A stretch of DNA of 55,000 nt, from positions 1-55,000 of the forward strand of contig NZ_JABVAX010000009.1 in assembly GCF_013404595.1 (NCBI RefSeq), read 5' to 3'. This document shows, in pieces, positions 1-8,723 of this stretch. Origin of the DNA: Jannaschia marina. GTDB taxonomy: Bacteria > Pseudomonadota > Alphaproteobacteria > Rhodobacterales > Rhodobacteraceae. Numbering within the stretch: the stretch's first letter is position 1; each line of letters starts with the position of its first letter. The notes beneath the pieces are model-generated. The model worked only from the letters and a program-made list of their open reading frames with translations, was not told where the DNA came from and ran no database searches. Both the position numbers and the translations under genes were made by a program.

Positions 1-65
1 CCTTGAACGCGGCCGCGTGCCGCTTCCTCTTCGCCATCTCGTCCGTCTCCTTCTCGAAGACCAAG

Positions 66-1364
66 ATGACCTCAGATCGTAGCTCCCGTCAGCGTCCAAT
101 TTCCAGGGAGCACCTCACAGTTCTCGCCATCAAGGACCTGCGCGCAGGCTTGATTGATGTTATTCGAGCAGCTCTTCAATGGAAGCTAGTTCTATGGTTC
201 ATATCTCTAAGCATCAACACTGCTCTGATTGCCGCCATGCTCAAGCAGACTGGCCTATGGGCGTTCGATCAAACGATCTCGACAATACTCTGGCTTCTGA
301 CTTCTGGGTGCGTTCTTTCTGCAAATGCAATTTCCGCTAAGGAAGGCGATGGCTACTTTCGTAATATATTTTTCAAGGTTTTTGCAGTTGCGGGAGCATT
401 TGAGTTTGTAGTCGTTGCGTATTCGTTCTCACTTGTCGTCGAGATCATTCTCCTTCCAGTGCTTATGCTCTTAGCTGCGCTTATTGCAGTGGCAGGGCGC
501 GAGGAAAGTCATGCGCCGGCCAAAACTCTTTTTGAGATTGTCTTGTTGGCAATCGGTGTCTTTATCCTGTGGAACTCAGTTGAACAGATCATATCTGATC
601 CAGAAGACTTCTTTACAACAGCCACGGGGAGAAACTTCGTTCTTCCGGGGTTTCTCGCAGTTGGATCAATTCCAATCTTCTATATTTGGTATTGCTATTC
701 TCATATTGAGAGTGCGCGTATTGCGATCAATCAGAAGAATTATCAATCAGCGGAGCTCAAAAATTATGCGCGCAAGCGTTTCTTTCTGATTTTTATGGCG
801 AGACCATGGCTTCTTCGTCGTGCAGTGCGCCAGTTTCATCTCCAAGCGAAAGAGCTTGATGACGTAGATACGATTATCTTCGACATCCTCCAGTCATTGC
901 GAGAGAAAGAAGACCCACCCGATGTCTCACCTGATGAGGGTTGGAGTCCTTATCTTGCGAGGGACTTTCTTGCAGACTATGGACTTAGAACGAATGACTA
1001 TCATCGAGGGGCTGGTGAGGATCATTGGGCTAATTCGGGCTATGTTGATCTTGATGAGCATCTGGTGCCATCAAATTGTGCCTTCTACTTGACCGGTCGA
1101 AAGGGTGTCGTCACTGAACTGAAGCTGACGGCAAGATTTCTTGATAAGTTCGATGGCCATGCGGCGCTAGAGGTGTTTCGAGATATTGTCGATGAATTAT
1201 GCGAAAGGGCGACTGGAGCAGAGAGTGTAGATACCCAAGCCATGCTTCCATCACTGGATTCTTTCGACACCAGGGTTGATCTCAGCAACACTGAATTACG
1301 ATGCTACTGCGAACGCTTCCCAGGTGATAACGGAGCGCACATCTCCGTGACGCTATCTCGATAG
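66..1364 (+). CDS. Membrane protein of unknown function in mobilizable island
   Basis: I do not recognise this 432-residue protein. The N-terminal half has about five or six hydrophobic segments (roughly residues 40-60, 68-88, 103-145, 155-172 and 195-215). The C-terminal half is soluble and acidic, with no motif I can name. The frame is open back to a TTG at position 3, so the N-terminus could extend off the window. I chose the ATG at 66 because the upstream residues look non-coding, but no good ribosome binding site is visible. The gene is clearly AT-richer than everything to its right and uses codons such as ATA, TTA and AGA freely, which suggests recent acquisition. It converges on the relaxase gene, and their 3' ends overlap by 12 bases. 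Island cargo of unknown role is the safest description. Confidence 0.7.
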   Translation: MTSDRSSRQRPISREHLTVLAIKDLRAGLIDVIRAALQWKLVLWFISLSINTALIAAMLKQTGLWAFDQTISTILWLLTSGCVLSANAISAKEGDGYFRNIFFKVFAVAGAFEFVVVAYSFSLVVEIILLPVLMLLAALIAVAGREESHAPAKTLFEIVLLAIGVFILWNSVEQIISDPEDFFTTATGRNFVLPGFLAVGSIPIFYIWYCYSHIESARIAINQKNYQSAELKNYARKRFFLIFMARPWLLRRAVRQFHLQAKELDDVDTIIFDILQSLREKEDPPDVSPDEGWSPYLARDFLADYGLRTNDYHRGAGEDHWANSGYVDLDEHLVPSNCAFYLTGRKGVVTELKLTARFLDKFDGHAALEVFRDIVDELCERATGAESVDTQAMLPSLDSFDTRVDLSNTELRCYCERFPGDNGAHISVTLSR

Positions 1365-2633
1365 ATCGAAACCCCGATCGCGCCGTCTCGTCTCCCTCTG
1401 AAGAGCCATGTCTCTTTCGGCGTCAGATCGCCGGAGATACCGGGTGATATCTTGGGCCAGCGCCTTGCGGTCGCGGGCCTGTCCATCGCGCAGCAGCTTG
1501 AAGCGATGCTGAAGCACTCGCCGGTCCTTTATCTGCGCGGCGATGAGGTCGTCGCGTTGCGTCTGATCCCGTCGCGCGCAGGCCCAGGCGTCTTTCTCAT
1601 TAGTAAGGCGTTGCTGCTTGGCCTTGCCAGTCAGCCGGTCGAACAGGCCCCGCATGCCGCCATTGAGCTTCGCCATGCGCTCGGCGGTCTCATGCCGCCA
1701 TCGCTCCGCCTGTCTGGCCCGAAGCGCGGCGCGCTCTTCCCTCTGCGCCTTCGACATCACCTCCCGGCGCAAGATCAGCGGAGCAAGCGCTTTGGCATGC
1801 TTCGCATTGATGGTCGAGATATAGCCAAGGGCCTGCTCATTCAGCCTGCGGCGGAGATCATCCTGACGCTCATCCACCGAGGGTAGGATCGACGGATCGG
1901 GAAGCTTGGCTTTCACCTCTCGCGCTTTGAGCCCTGCCCAGCGCCCGAAGGCGAAGACCGAGCCATCGAGCCCGACCGCAACAATCCCGCGCCGGTCTCC
2001 CTTGGCCAGGTAATAGCCCCGCTCCTCTAGGGCATGCGTCAGCGACTTCGCATCATCCGAGCGCGCCCAGGCGTCCCGGAAGGCCTGTTTGATCTCCCTG
2101 GGGTCGAGGCTGAGCCGTTTGGCCTGTTGCCATTCCTCCAGCGTGAAGTTGAGCGGATTGCGATTGCCGTAAGTGGCGAGACCATCCGGCAAAGCCCAGC
2201 CATGATCGAGATACAGTTCCCGCGCCACGTCGCGCAGCTTCGTCCTGAAATGGGGCAGGTTGATCGCCGTCAGGCTGTCGGCATCGATGCGCGACCACAC
2301 CACATGCGCATGCCTGCGGCCTTCCTTTTCATGGAAGACGACCGCGCGGGGTTGGCCTTCCAATCCGAGCTTGGCTTCGATCCGGTCTGCGGCCTCATAG
2401 AAGGCGTGCTCATCGACACGGGCGTCCTGTGGCGGGTTTAGGCTGACCTGAAAGAGATATTGCGTGCAGCGCGTGGCCTTCGAGATTGCATGTGCTTCTC
2501 TCAAGCCCCCGTGCAGATCACCAGCCACGAAACCCCGTATCTCACCCAGCGTGACATGATCGTTGTCGCGGTCGTTCATCAGATGATCGGCGAGCGCCAC
2601 CGCGCCCGCGCGTTGCGACGCCTTGAGGATCAT
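1353..2633 (-). CDS. Relaxase / mobilization nuclease
   Basis: This 426-residue relaxase would nick oriT and lead the transferred strand during conjugative mobilization. The catalytic HxH metal-binding region is visible at about residues 101-117 (HEKEGRRHAHVVWSRID). Upstream of it lies a conserved block running from 'EIRGFVAGDL' to 'QYLFQVSLNPP', typical of a relaxase group common on alphaproteobacterial plasmids and islands. The C-terminal third is rich in Arg, Lys, Glu and Gln and is probably helical. The start is set by a 4-base ATGA overlap with the mobC stop; a longer frame to 2675 would run into mobC. No transfer (type IV secretion) genes are visible, so the element looks mobilizable rather than self-transmissible, although the left part lies outside the window. 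Confidence 0.88.
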   Translation of the reverse strand: MILKASQRAGAVALADHLMNDRDNDHVTLGEIRGFVAGDLHGGLREAHAISKATRCTQYLFQVSLNPPQDARVDEHAFYEAADRIEAKLGLEGQPRAVVFHEKEGRRHAHVVWSRIDADSLTAINLPHFRTKLRDVARELYLDHGWALPDGLATYGNRNPLNFTLEEWQQAKRLSLDPREIKQAFRDAWARSDDAKSLTHALEERGYYLAKGDRRGIVAVGLDGSVFAFGRWAGLKAREVKAKLPDPSILPSVDERQDDLRRRLNEQALGYISTINAKHAKALAPLILRREVMSKAQREERAALRARQAERWRHETAERMAKLNGGMRGLFDRLTGKAKQQRLTNEKDAWACARRDQTQRDDLIAAQIKDRRVLQHRFKLLRDGQARDRKALAQDITRYLRRSDAERDMALQRETRRRDRGFDLSR

Positions 2634-3007
2634 GGTTTGACGCCAAGCGCCCGCATCAGCGTCACGCGCATCCACGCCACTTCGGCAATGGCTCGCTTCA
2701 GATCGTCCTCCAGCTCCTCATCGACGACGAGCGTTCCTCGCTGGATGCCATCGGCGATCTGCGCCAGATTGCGCGCTGTTCCTGATTGCCCCAACCGGGC
2801 CAGCACTTCCGCCAAAAGCTGGGTTTCGGCAACGGGCGGCTTGGGACTCTTGCGAACCTTTGGAGCCTCATCGGCCAAGACCACCGATTTGATGTAAGCC
2901 CCGAGCGCCATATCCCCGGCCTTGCGCTCGAACGCCGCCCGTTCCGTTACCGTCAGGCGCAGCGAGAACGGGGCGGGCCGTCTCTTCTGCTCACCCACCC
3001 CGCTCAT
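2630..3007 (-). CDS. mobC: MobC-like relaxosome accessory protein
   Basis: This 125-residue protein matches the size and layout of MobC-type relaxosome proteins, which bind oriT and help the relaxase melt and nick DNA. The N-terminal part (about residues 14-45, 'FSLRLTVTERAAFERKAGDM') has the ribbon-helix-helix-like pattern seen in the family, followed by 'LGAYIKSVVL'. The C-terminal half is helical. It is coupled to the relaxase by an ATGA overlap and to a small upstream frame by another ATGA overlap, so the three form one transcription unit. The name rests on family resemblance and position; no oriT is identified. Confidence 0.75.
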   Translation of the reverse strand: MSGVGEQKRRPAPFSLRLTVTERAAFERKAGDMALGAYIKSVVLADEAPKVRKSPKPPVAETQLLAEVLARLGQSGTARNLAQIADGIQRGTLVVDEELEDDLKRAIAEVAWMRVTLMRALGVKP

Positions 3008-3189
3008 GGCACGAGCCTCCGAAGCTCATCGGCATGCGGACGAAGGATTACTTCCCATCGTTCCAGCTCGGCAAACACCGCGTCGAGGTCGGCGTCGCCG
3101 TCGAGCGCTACCGAGGCGAAATCCCCACCGGCGAACCCGCTCGAAACACCCCGCTCAGAGTTCGAACAATTCTCGGTGGAGCGCACCAC
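3004..3189 (-). CDS. Small unknown ORF upstream of mobC
   Basis: This is a 61-codon frame from a GTG start whose stop overlaps the mobC start as ATGA, which argues for translational coupling. The C-terminal half looks protein-like ('DADLDAVFAELERWEVILRP'), while the first 25 residues look low in information. The frame stays open further upstream across the island-chromosome junction, so this may be a gene truncated or re-fused at the island edge. No function can be named. Confidence 0.4.
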   Translation of the reverse strand: MVRSTENCSNSERGVSSGFAGGDFASVALDGDADLDAVFAELERWEVILRPHADELRRLVP

Positions 3190-3205
3190 AGGTTTCCCGC
3201 ATCGA

Positions 3206-3235
3206 CCGTCATGGTAGTGCCTGACCCGGCGATCT
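3206..3235. repeat. Degenerate REP-like palindromic repeat at island edge
   Basis: The stretch starting CCGTCATGGT closely matches the clean palindrome at 32534-32562 but carries several substitutions, and its stem is damaged. It lies between the mob genes and the dehydrogenase gene, where the island meets ordinary chromosome. Confidence 0.45.
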
Positions 3236-3268
3236 CCGGACAGAGTGGGGCGCTAGTGGCCAAGATGC

Positions 3269-4174
3269 TCAATCCTCGCCGGGCAGTCGCAACCCGGCAT
3301 TGCGGGCATAGACCTTCGCGACCGCCGCATCGTCCTCTTGACCGAGGCCCATGCCTGCGGCCGCGACGAACTGTTGCAGCGCGGCGGCGGTCAGCGGCGC
3401 GCCGAAATTTGATGCGCGCGCGATGTCGAGGACGATTCCGAGGTCCTTCGGCCAGATGTTGACGGAGCTCAGCGGCGTGTAGTCGCCCGTCACGACATGC
3501 GGCGCGCGGTTTTCCAGCATCCAGCTCGTGCCCGCGCATTTGCTGATGACATCGAGGAAGTCTTGCGGCGCGACCCCCTGTGTTATGCCGAAGGTCAGGG
3601 CCTCGGCCATGGCGGCGATATGAACCCCGGCCAGTAGCTGATTGACGGCCTTCATCGCGCTGCCCGTGCCGGCGGCGTCGCCCAGTTCGAACACGGTCTC
3701 TGCCAGGCTGTCGAGGACGGGGCGCAGGGCAGAAAAGGCCGCGGGCTCTCCCGAGGCCATGATCGACAGACGCCCCTCCGCCGCCTTCGCCGCGCCGCCG
3801 GAGATCGGGGCGTCGAGGTAGAGGACGTCGTGCTCGCCGCAGCGGGTGGCCATGGCGCGCGCGAAGTCGGGCGGCACCGTCGCGCAGGACATCACCGCGG
3901 CCCCCGCGCGCATCCGCGGCACGACGCCGTCGGGGCCGAAGAGCACCTCCTCGGTCTGTGCAGCGTTCAGCACCGTGACGACCACAGCTTCGAGATCGCC
4001 GTGCGGCACCGGTTCGGTGGCACCGCCCTCTTCGGCGAAGCGGGAGACCTGTGCCGCGTTGACGTCCTGACCCCAGACCATGTGGCCGCCCCGCACCGCC
4101 GACCGCGCCATGCCGTAGCCCATCGACCCGAGCCCGATCGCAAGGATCTTCCGGGCCGTGTTGCTATCCGCCAT
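3269..4174 (-). CDS. NAD(P)-dependent beta-hydroxyacid dehydrogenase
   Basis: This 301-residue enzyme belongs to the 6-phosphogluconate / 3-hydroxyisobutyrate dehydrogenase superfamily, which oxidises beta-hydroxyacids with NAD(P). The Rossmann motif GLGSMG is at residues 14-19, the substrate-binding DAPISGG at 121-127, and the likely catalytic lysine is Lys175 in 'GSAMKAVNQ'. A second conserved stretch (WPKDLG) is near residue 241. The start at 4174 has GGGGAG seven bases upstream; the longer frame to 4258 lacks this. It is divergent from the TAXI-TRAP transporter, which suggests it acts on an imported hydroxyacid. L-threonate dehydrogenase and tartronate semialdehyde reductase are possible, but the substrate cannot be read from sequence. 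Confidence 0.85.
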   Translation of the reverse strand: MADSNTARKILAIGLGSMGYGMARSAVRGGHMVWGQDVNAAQVSRFAEEGGATEPVPHGDLEAVVVTVLNAAQTEEVLFGPDGVVPRMRAGAAVMSCATVPPDFARAMATRCGEHDVLYLDAPISGGAAKAAEGRLSIMASGEPAAFSALRPVLDSLAETVFELGDAAGTGSAMKAVNQLLAGVHIAAMAEALTFGITQGVAPQDFLDVISKCAGTSWMLENRAPHVVTGDYTPLSSVNIWPKDLGIVLDIARASNFGAPLTAAALQQFVAAAGMGLGQEDDAAVAKVYARNAGLRLPGED

Positions 4175-4323
4175 CGTCATTCTCCCCACCGGTGTCGTAC
4201 CACCATCGCGGGACGGTGCCGGAGCGTCAACGCGACGGATGGCGGAGCCGGTTGCCAATGCCGTGCCCCTGCGTCACGGTCGGACCATTGGGGGCGACTG
4301 CCCCGACCTCAGGGAGATGGAAA

Positions 4324-5331
4324 ATGCTCAAGACACTCAAGACCGCGGTTCTCTCCGCGACCGTCGCGCTCGGCCTCGGCGGCGCGGCGAGCGCGCAGGA
4401 TCTCACCTTCTTCACCATCGGGACGGGCGGTACGTCCTTTACCTACTATCCCGTCGGCGGCGTGATCGCGAATGCCATCTCGAAGCCCCCGGGCTCGCGC
4501 GAGTGCGGCGAGGGCGGCTCCTGCGGGGTCGACGGGCTGATCGCCTCGGCGGTGTCGTCGCGCGGATCGGTCGACAACATCAACGCCATCCTCTCGGGCC
4601 TGCGCGACAGCGGTTTCGCACAGTCGGACGTGGCCTATTGGGCCTACACCGGCACCGGGACGCGCGAGGGCGAGGAACCTGCGGAAGACCTGCGCACGAT
4701 CGCGGCGCTCTTCGAGGAGCACATCCATCTCGTCGCCCTGGCCGACAGCGGCATCGACGGCGTCGCTGACCTCGCCGGCAAGCGCGTTTCGCTCGATGAG
4801 CCGGGTTCAGGCACCTATGTCGACGCGAACCTGATCCTCGAGGCCGGCGGCCTCAGCCAGGACGACATCACCGTCGAGGCGCTCAAGGGGGCCGCCGCCG
4901 CAGAGGCGTTGCGCAACGGGCAGATCGACGCCTTCTTCGCCGTCGCCGGCTACCCGACCGGGGCCGTCGTGGAGCTGGCCTCCGCCGCCGATATCAAGAT
5001 CGTGCCGATCGACGGCGACGTCGCCGCCGCGCTGACCGATGAATACGCCTTCTTCGCGGCGTCCGAGATCCCCGAAGGGACCTATGAAGGCGTCGCGGGC
5101 GCGGGAACCATTTCGGTCGGGGCGCAGTGGTTGACCTCCGCCAACGCCGACGAAGAGCTGATCTACAACATCACCAAGGCGCTCTGGAACGAGGAGAGCC
5201 GCAAGCTCCTCGACGTGGGCCATGCGAAAGGGGCCGCGATCACCGCGGAGACCGCGCTCGACGGTGTCGGCGTGCCGCTGCATCCGGGGGCCGAGCGCTT
5301 CTACCGCGAAGCCGGCATCCTGACGGAGTAG
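4324..5331 (+). CDS. TAXI family TRAP transporter solute-binding protein
   Basis: This 335-residue periplasmic protein captures an organic acid for the TRAP permease encoded next to it. A signal peptide covers residues 1-24 (cleavage near 'ASA-Q'), and the mature protein begins with the family motif 'FFTIGTGGTSFTYYPVGG'. Two cysteines near residues 60-68 may form a disulfide. The start at 4324 has an AGGGAG ribosome binding site; the frame is open to 4192 but that extension would bury the signal peptide. The permease gene begins 96 bases downstream, so they are very likely co-transcribed. The ligand is unknown; TAXI proteins are usually linked to carboxylates such as glutamate or related acids. 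Confidence 0.93.
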   Translation: MLKTLKTAVLSATVALGLGGAASAQDLTFFTIGTGGTSFTYYPVGGVIANAISKPPGSRECGEGGSCGVDGLIASAVSSRGSVDNINAILSGLRDSGFAQSDVAYWAYTGTGTREGEEPAEDLRTIAALFEEHIHLVALADSGIDGVADLAGKRVSLDEPGSGTYVDANLILEAGGLSQDDITVEALKGAAAAEALRNGQIDAFFAVAGYPTGAVVELASAADIKIVPIDGDVAAALTDEYAFFAASEIPEGTYEGVAGAGTISVGAQWLTSANADEELIYNITKALWNEESRKLLDVGHAKGAAITAETALDGVGVPLHPGAERFYREAGILTE

Positions 5332-5427
5332 ATCGACCGATCGCCGGGGGCGACCATCGTGCCGCCCCCGGTCTCACACCGGGCCCTGCCGTCCCTTGGC
5401 CCTACGCACCATTCGCCCGAGGGCCCC

Positions 5428-7524
5428 ATGACCAAGACCGACAACGATCCCGCGCCCGCACGTGAGTTGAGCCCCGAAGAGCTGGCAGCCATCGAGCGCA
5501 GGTTCGACCCGGAGACCGCGTTCCGCCCGACTGGCCCGATCATGGGCGGCGTTATCTTCGCGGCCCTTGCCGCGATGTCGATCTACCACTTCTACGCCGC
5601 GGGCTTCGCCCTCATCCGGGAACTTCTGCACTTCGGCATCCATCTCGCCTTCGTGCTGGGCCTCGGCTTCCTCCTTTTCTCGTGGCGGCGTCCGTCCGCC
5701 GACGCCGCGCCGCCCCGCGCCTGGTGGGCCTTCGACGGTGTCAGTCTTTTCGACATCCTCATGGCGGTGCTCGCCGTGGGCGCTGCGCTCTACCTGCCGC
5801 TTCTTTCGCCGGAGATCGTGGCGCAACGCGTGGGCAACCCCGGCACGCTCGAGATCTTCATGGGCTCGGCGCTTCTTCTCATCACGCTCGAGGTCGCGCG
5901 CCGTTCCATCGGGCCGACCCTGCCGATCATTGCGATCGTCTTCATCCTCTTTGCACTCTACGGGCAATTCGCGCCCGGCGCGCTCAAGCACGGGGGGACG
6001 AGCTGGCTCGGCTTCATCAATCACATCTACATGACGAACCAGGGCATCTACGGCGTCGCCATCGGTGCGATGGCGAAATACGTCTTCCTCTTCGTCGTCT
6101 TCGGCGCGCTCGCCACGCGGATCGGTCTGGGCCAGCTCTTCATCGATCTTGCCTCTGTCATCGCGGGCCGCTTTTCGGGCGGACCGGCCAAGGTGGCGAT
6201 CGTCTCCTCGGCCTTCATGGGCTCCATTTCAGGTTCCTCCATCGGCAACACGGTGACGACCGGCGCGCTCACGATCCCGGCGATGAAGCGCGTGGGCTAC
6301 CCGAGAGAGTTCGCGGCGGCGACCGAGGCTACGGCCTCGACGGGCGGTCAGATCACGCCGCCGGTCATGGGGGCCGCGGCCTTCATCATGGTCGACTACC
6401 TCAACATCCCGCTGCGCGATATTCTCGCGGCCGCGCTCTTCCCCGCGCTACTGCACTATTTCGGCATCTTCGTGATGGTGCACCTCGAGGCCAAGAAGCT
6501 GGGCCTCCGAGGGCTCTCGGCATCCGAGATGCCGCAGCTTCTGCGGGTCCTGCGTTCGGGTTGGCTGACGATCGCGCCGCTTGTCGTGCTCATCTACATG
6601 ATCCTCGACGGGCGCACGCCGAGCTATGCCGCCGTCTACGCGATCATCGCCTGCGTGGTCGTGGGCTTCATGCAGAACGGCATCGCGCGGGCCGAGGCCA
6701 AGGCGAAGGGGGCCCCGGTGCCGGGCGACCTCTTCGGACCGAAGGCGCTTCTGGAGGCGCTGGCCTCGGGCGCGCGGGGCACGATCGCCATCGGTGCCGC
6801 CGCGGCATGCGTAGGCATCATCGTCGGTGTCGTTACCCTGACCGGCTCCGGGTTCCGCGTGGGTTCCATCGTCATCACCACGGCAAACGACATCGCGGGC
6901 TTCGTCTCGGCTCTGCCGCTCGCCAATATCTTCGACCTGCAGCAATGGTCTCTCTTCTTCAGTCTCGTCCTCGTCGCGATCGCCTGCATCGTGATGGGGG
7001 CAGGGGTGCCGACCACGGCGACCTATATCATCCTCGTGTCGGTGACGGCGGGTGCGTTCCAGATCCTGGGCGTCGAGCCCATCGTCGCGCACTTCTTCGT
7101 TTTCTACTACGGCGTGCTTGCCGATATCACGCCGCCCGTCGCGCTCGCCGCCTATGCGGCCGCGGGCATCGCGGGTTCGAACCCGTTCACGACGGGAAAC
7201 ACCGCCTTCCGCCTCGGAATCGCCAAGGCGCTCGTTCCCTTCGTCTTCGTCTATTCGCCCGCGCTCCTTCTGGTGGCGGAGGGCTTCAGCTGGCCGGCCT
7301 TCACCGTCACGCTGGCCGGGGCGGCTATGGGGATCGGGGCGCTCGGGATCGCCTTCACCGGCTACCTGCTCGCCCGGATGCCGATGTGGCAGCGGATCTA
7401 TACGGGGCTCGTCGCGCTTCTCTTCATCGCGCCGGGGTTGACGACCTTCCTGATCGGCGCGGCCCTGCTGTCTCCTGTCCTGGCGATGCAGGTGCTGGCG
7501 CGACGGTCGGAGGCGACGGCCTAA
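5428..7524 (+). CDS. Fused TRAP transporter permease (DctQM type)
   Basis: This 698-residue inner-membrane permease carries the small (DctQ-like) and large (DctM-like) TRAP subunits in one chain, as is usual for TAXI systems. Many hydrophobic segments are evident. Conserved DctM stretches include 'GSISGSSIGNTVTTGALTIP' near residue 270, the 'EATASTGGQITPPVMGAAAF' block that follows it, and 'GAGVPTTATYIILV' near 530. The start at 5428 begins a polar cytoplasmic tail (MTKTDND) and is preferred to the open frame back to 5359. Transport would be driven by an ion gradient. The stop codon overlaps that of the convergent SDR gene. Confidence 0.93.
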   Translation: MTKTDNDPAPARELSPEELAAIERRFDPETAFRPTGPIMGGVIFAALAAMSIYHFYAAGFALIRELLHFGIHLAFVLGLGFLLFSWRRPSADAAPPRAWWAFDGVSLFDILMAVLAVGAALYLPLLSPEIVAQRVGNPGTLEIFMGSALLLITLEVARRSIGPTLPIIAIVFILFALYGQFAPGALKHGGTSWLGFINHIYMTNQGIYGVAIGAMAKYVFLFVVFGALATRIGLGQLFIDLASVIAGRFSGGPAKVAIVSSAFMGSISGSSIGNTVTTGALTIPAMKRVGYPREFAAATEATASTGGQITPPVMGAAAFIMVDYLNIPLRDILAAALFPALLHYFGIFVMVHLEAKKLGLRGLSASEMPQLLRVLRSGWLTIAPLVVLIYMILDGRTPSYAAVYAIIACVVVGFMQNGIARAEAKAKGAPVPGDLFGPKALLEALASGARGTIAIGAAAACVGIIVGVVTLTGSGFRVGSIVITTANDIAGFVSALPLANIFDLQQWSLFFSLVLVAIACIVMGAGVPTTATYIILVSVTAGAFQILGVEPIVAHFFVFYYGVLADITPPVALAAYAAAGIAGSNPFTTGNTAFRLGIAKALVPFVFVYSPALLLVAEGFSWPAFTVTLAGAAMGIGALGIAFTGYLLARMPMWQRIYTGLVALLFIAPGLTTFLIGAALLSPVLAMQVLARRSEATA

Positions 7525-8258
7525 TAGGTCGCGCGCCCGCCCGAGAGGTCGAAGACGGCCCCGGTGGTGAAGCTGTTGGCGGGTGACACCGCCCAGACGA
7601 TCATCTCCGCCGCCTCCTCCACTTCGAGGAAGCGGCCCCGGGGGATCTTGGAGAGCATGTACTCGATGTGCTCGGCGCTCATCTGGTCGAAGATCGGCGT
7701 GCGCGCGGCGGCCGGCGTGACGCAGTTGACCGCGATGTCGAGGTCGGCGAGCTCCTTGCCGAGCGATTTGGTGAAACCGATGACCCCCGCCTTCGACGCG
7801 GAATAGGCGCAGGCGTTCGGGTTGCCCTCCTTGCCCGCGATGGAGGCGATGTTGAGGATGCGGCCGTAGCCTTCGGCCCGCATCCCCGGCACCACTGCGC
7901 GGTTGACGTGGAAGGTGCCCGTCAGGTTGATCGCGACGATCCGGGCCCAGTCGTCGAGGTCGTAGTCGGCGACCGGGGCATTCGGCCCCGCGATCCCGGC
8001 CGAATTGACGAGGACGGCCGGGGTTCCGAGGGCGTCGACGGTCTGCGACAGCGCCACTTCGACCGAGGCGTAGTCGGACACGTCGCACGCCACGGCGAGC
8101 GCGCCGGTACGCGTGGAGGTCGCCGCGTTGCGCTCCGCGTTCGCGTCCCAGCTTGCGACCCGCGCGCCCTGCGCGATCAATCGGGTCACCACGGCTTCCC
8201 CGATGCCCTGTGCGCCCCCGGTCACCACGGCCACCTGGCCCTCGAATGTCTTGTCCAT
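7521..8258 (-). CDS. SDR family NAD(P)-dependent oxidoreductase
   Basis: This 245-residue short-chain dehydrogenase has the cofactor motif TGGAQGIG at residues 13-20, the NSAG motif near 85 and the catalytic set Ser139, Tyr152 and Lys156 ('YSASK'), so it should be active. The start at 8258 has GGGGAGG five bases upstream; the frame to 8282 is open but less likely. It converges on the TRAP permease and shares the locus with a hydroxyacid dehydrogenase, so an oxidation step on the same imported sugar acid or polyol is plausible. The resemblance to 3-oxoacyl-ACP reductase (FabG) is at family level only, and the context argues against a fatty-acid role. Confidence 0.88.
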   Translation of the reverse strand: MDKTFEGQVAVVTGGAQGIGEAVVTRLIAQGARVASWDANAERNAATSTRTGALAVACDVSDYASVEVALSQTVDALGTPAVLVNSAGIAGPNAPVADYDLDDWARIVAINLTGTFHVNRAVVPGMRAEGYGRILNIASIAGKEGNPNACAYSASKAGVIGFTKSLGKELADLDIAVNCVTPAAARTPIFDQMSAEHIEYMLSKIPRGRFLEVEEAAEMIVWAVSPANSFTTGAVFDLSGGRATY

Positions 8259-8342
8259 GCTGTCCTCCCCGACATGTTGCACGACCGTAGCCGCAGGGTG
8301 CGGGGCAGGGAACCCGCCGGCCCTCTCATGCGTCTACCTTGC

Positions 8343-8723
8343 ATGACAGATCGCCGCACCACATCCGACATCGACGCGCGGCTTGCGCGGCTCGAGCAAC
8401 TGGCCGACAAACTCGACAGTCAATTCCGTGTGCCCTTTACGGAGATCCGCTTCGGCTGGGACGCGATCCTGGGGTTCATCCCGGGCATCGGAGACGTCGC
8501 CGCGCTTGCGCCGGCGGCCTATATCGTGGCCGAGGGCCGATCGCTCGGCGCCTCGAACGCCACGACGGCACGGATGCTGGGGAATATCGGGATCGACTGG
8601 CTCATCGGGCTCGTTCCGGTGATCGGCGATATTTTCGACATCGGCTTCAAGGGCAATCGCCGAAACGTCGCGCTGCTCCGGGAGCATCTCGGTGCCCCCA
8701 CGGGCGAGTTTGCTCCCGCATGA
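8343..8723 (+). CDS. DUF4112 domain membrane protein
   Basis: This 126-residue protein shows the DUF4112 pattern: a short helical N-terminus, 'DAILGFIPGIGDVAAL', a second membrane stretch, and 'IDWLIGLVPVIGDIFDIGFK' followed by 'GNRRN' near the C-terminus. The two near-repeated 'IPGIGD / VPVIGD' segments are the clearest signature. The family has no established function. The start is placed at the ATG of 'MTDRRTTSD'; the much longer frame from 7668 is antisense to the SDR gene. It is divergent from the SDR gene and overlaps the next gene by 4 bases (ATGA), so it is the first gene of a three-gene membrane-protein operon. Confidence 0.85.
   Translation: MTDRRTTSDIDARLARLEQLADKLDSQFRVPFTEIRFGWDAILGFIPGIGDVAALAPAAYIVAEGRSLGASNATTARMLGNIGIDWLIGLVPVIGDIFDIGFKGNRRNVALLREHLGAPTGEFAPA

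Noticed and set aside
1452..1886. A 144-codon plus-strand frame inside the relaxase gene
   Set aside because: It overlaps a well-supported relaxase on the other strand and shows no domain or RBS.
7668..8342. A long N-terminal extension of the DUF4112 protein
   Set aside because: It runs antisense through the SDR gene; the DUF4112 family length fits the start at 8343.
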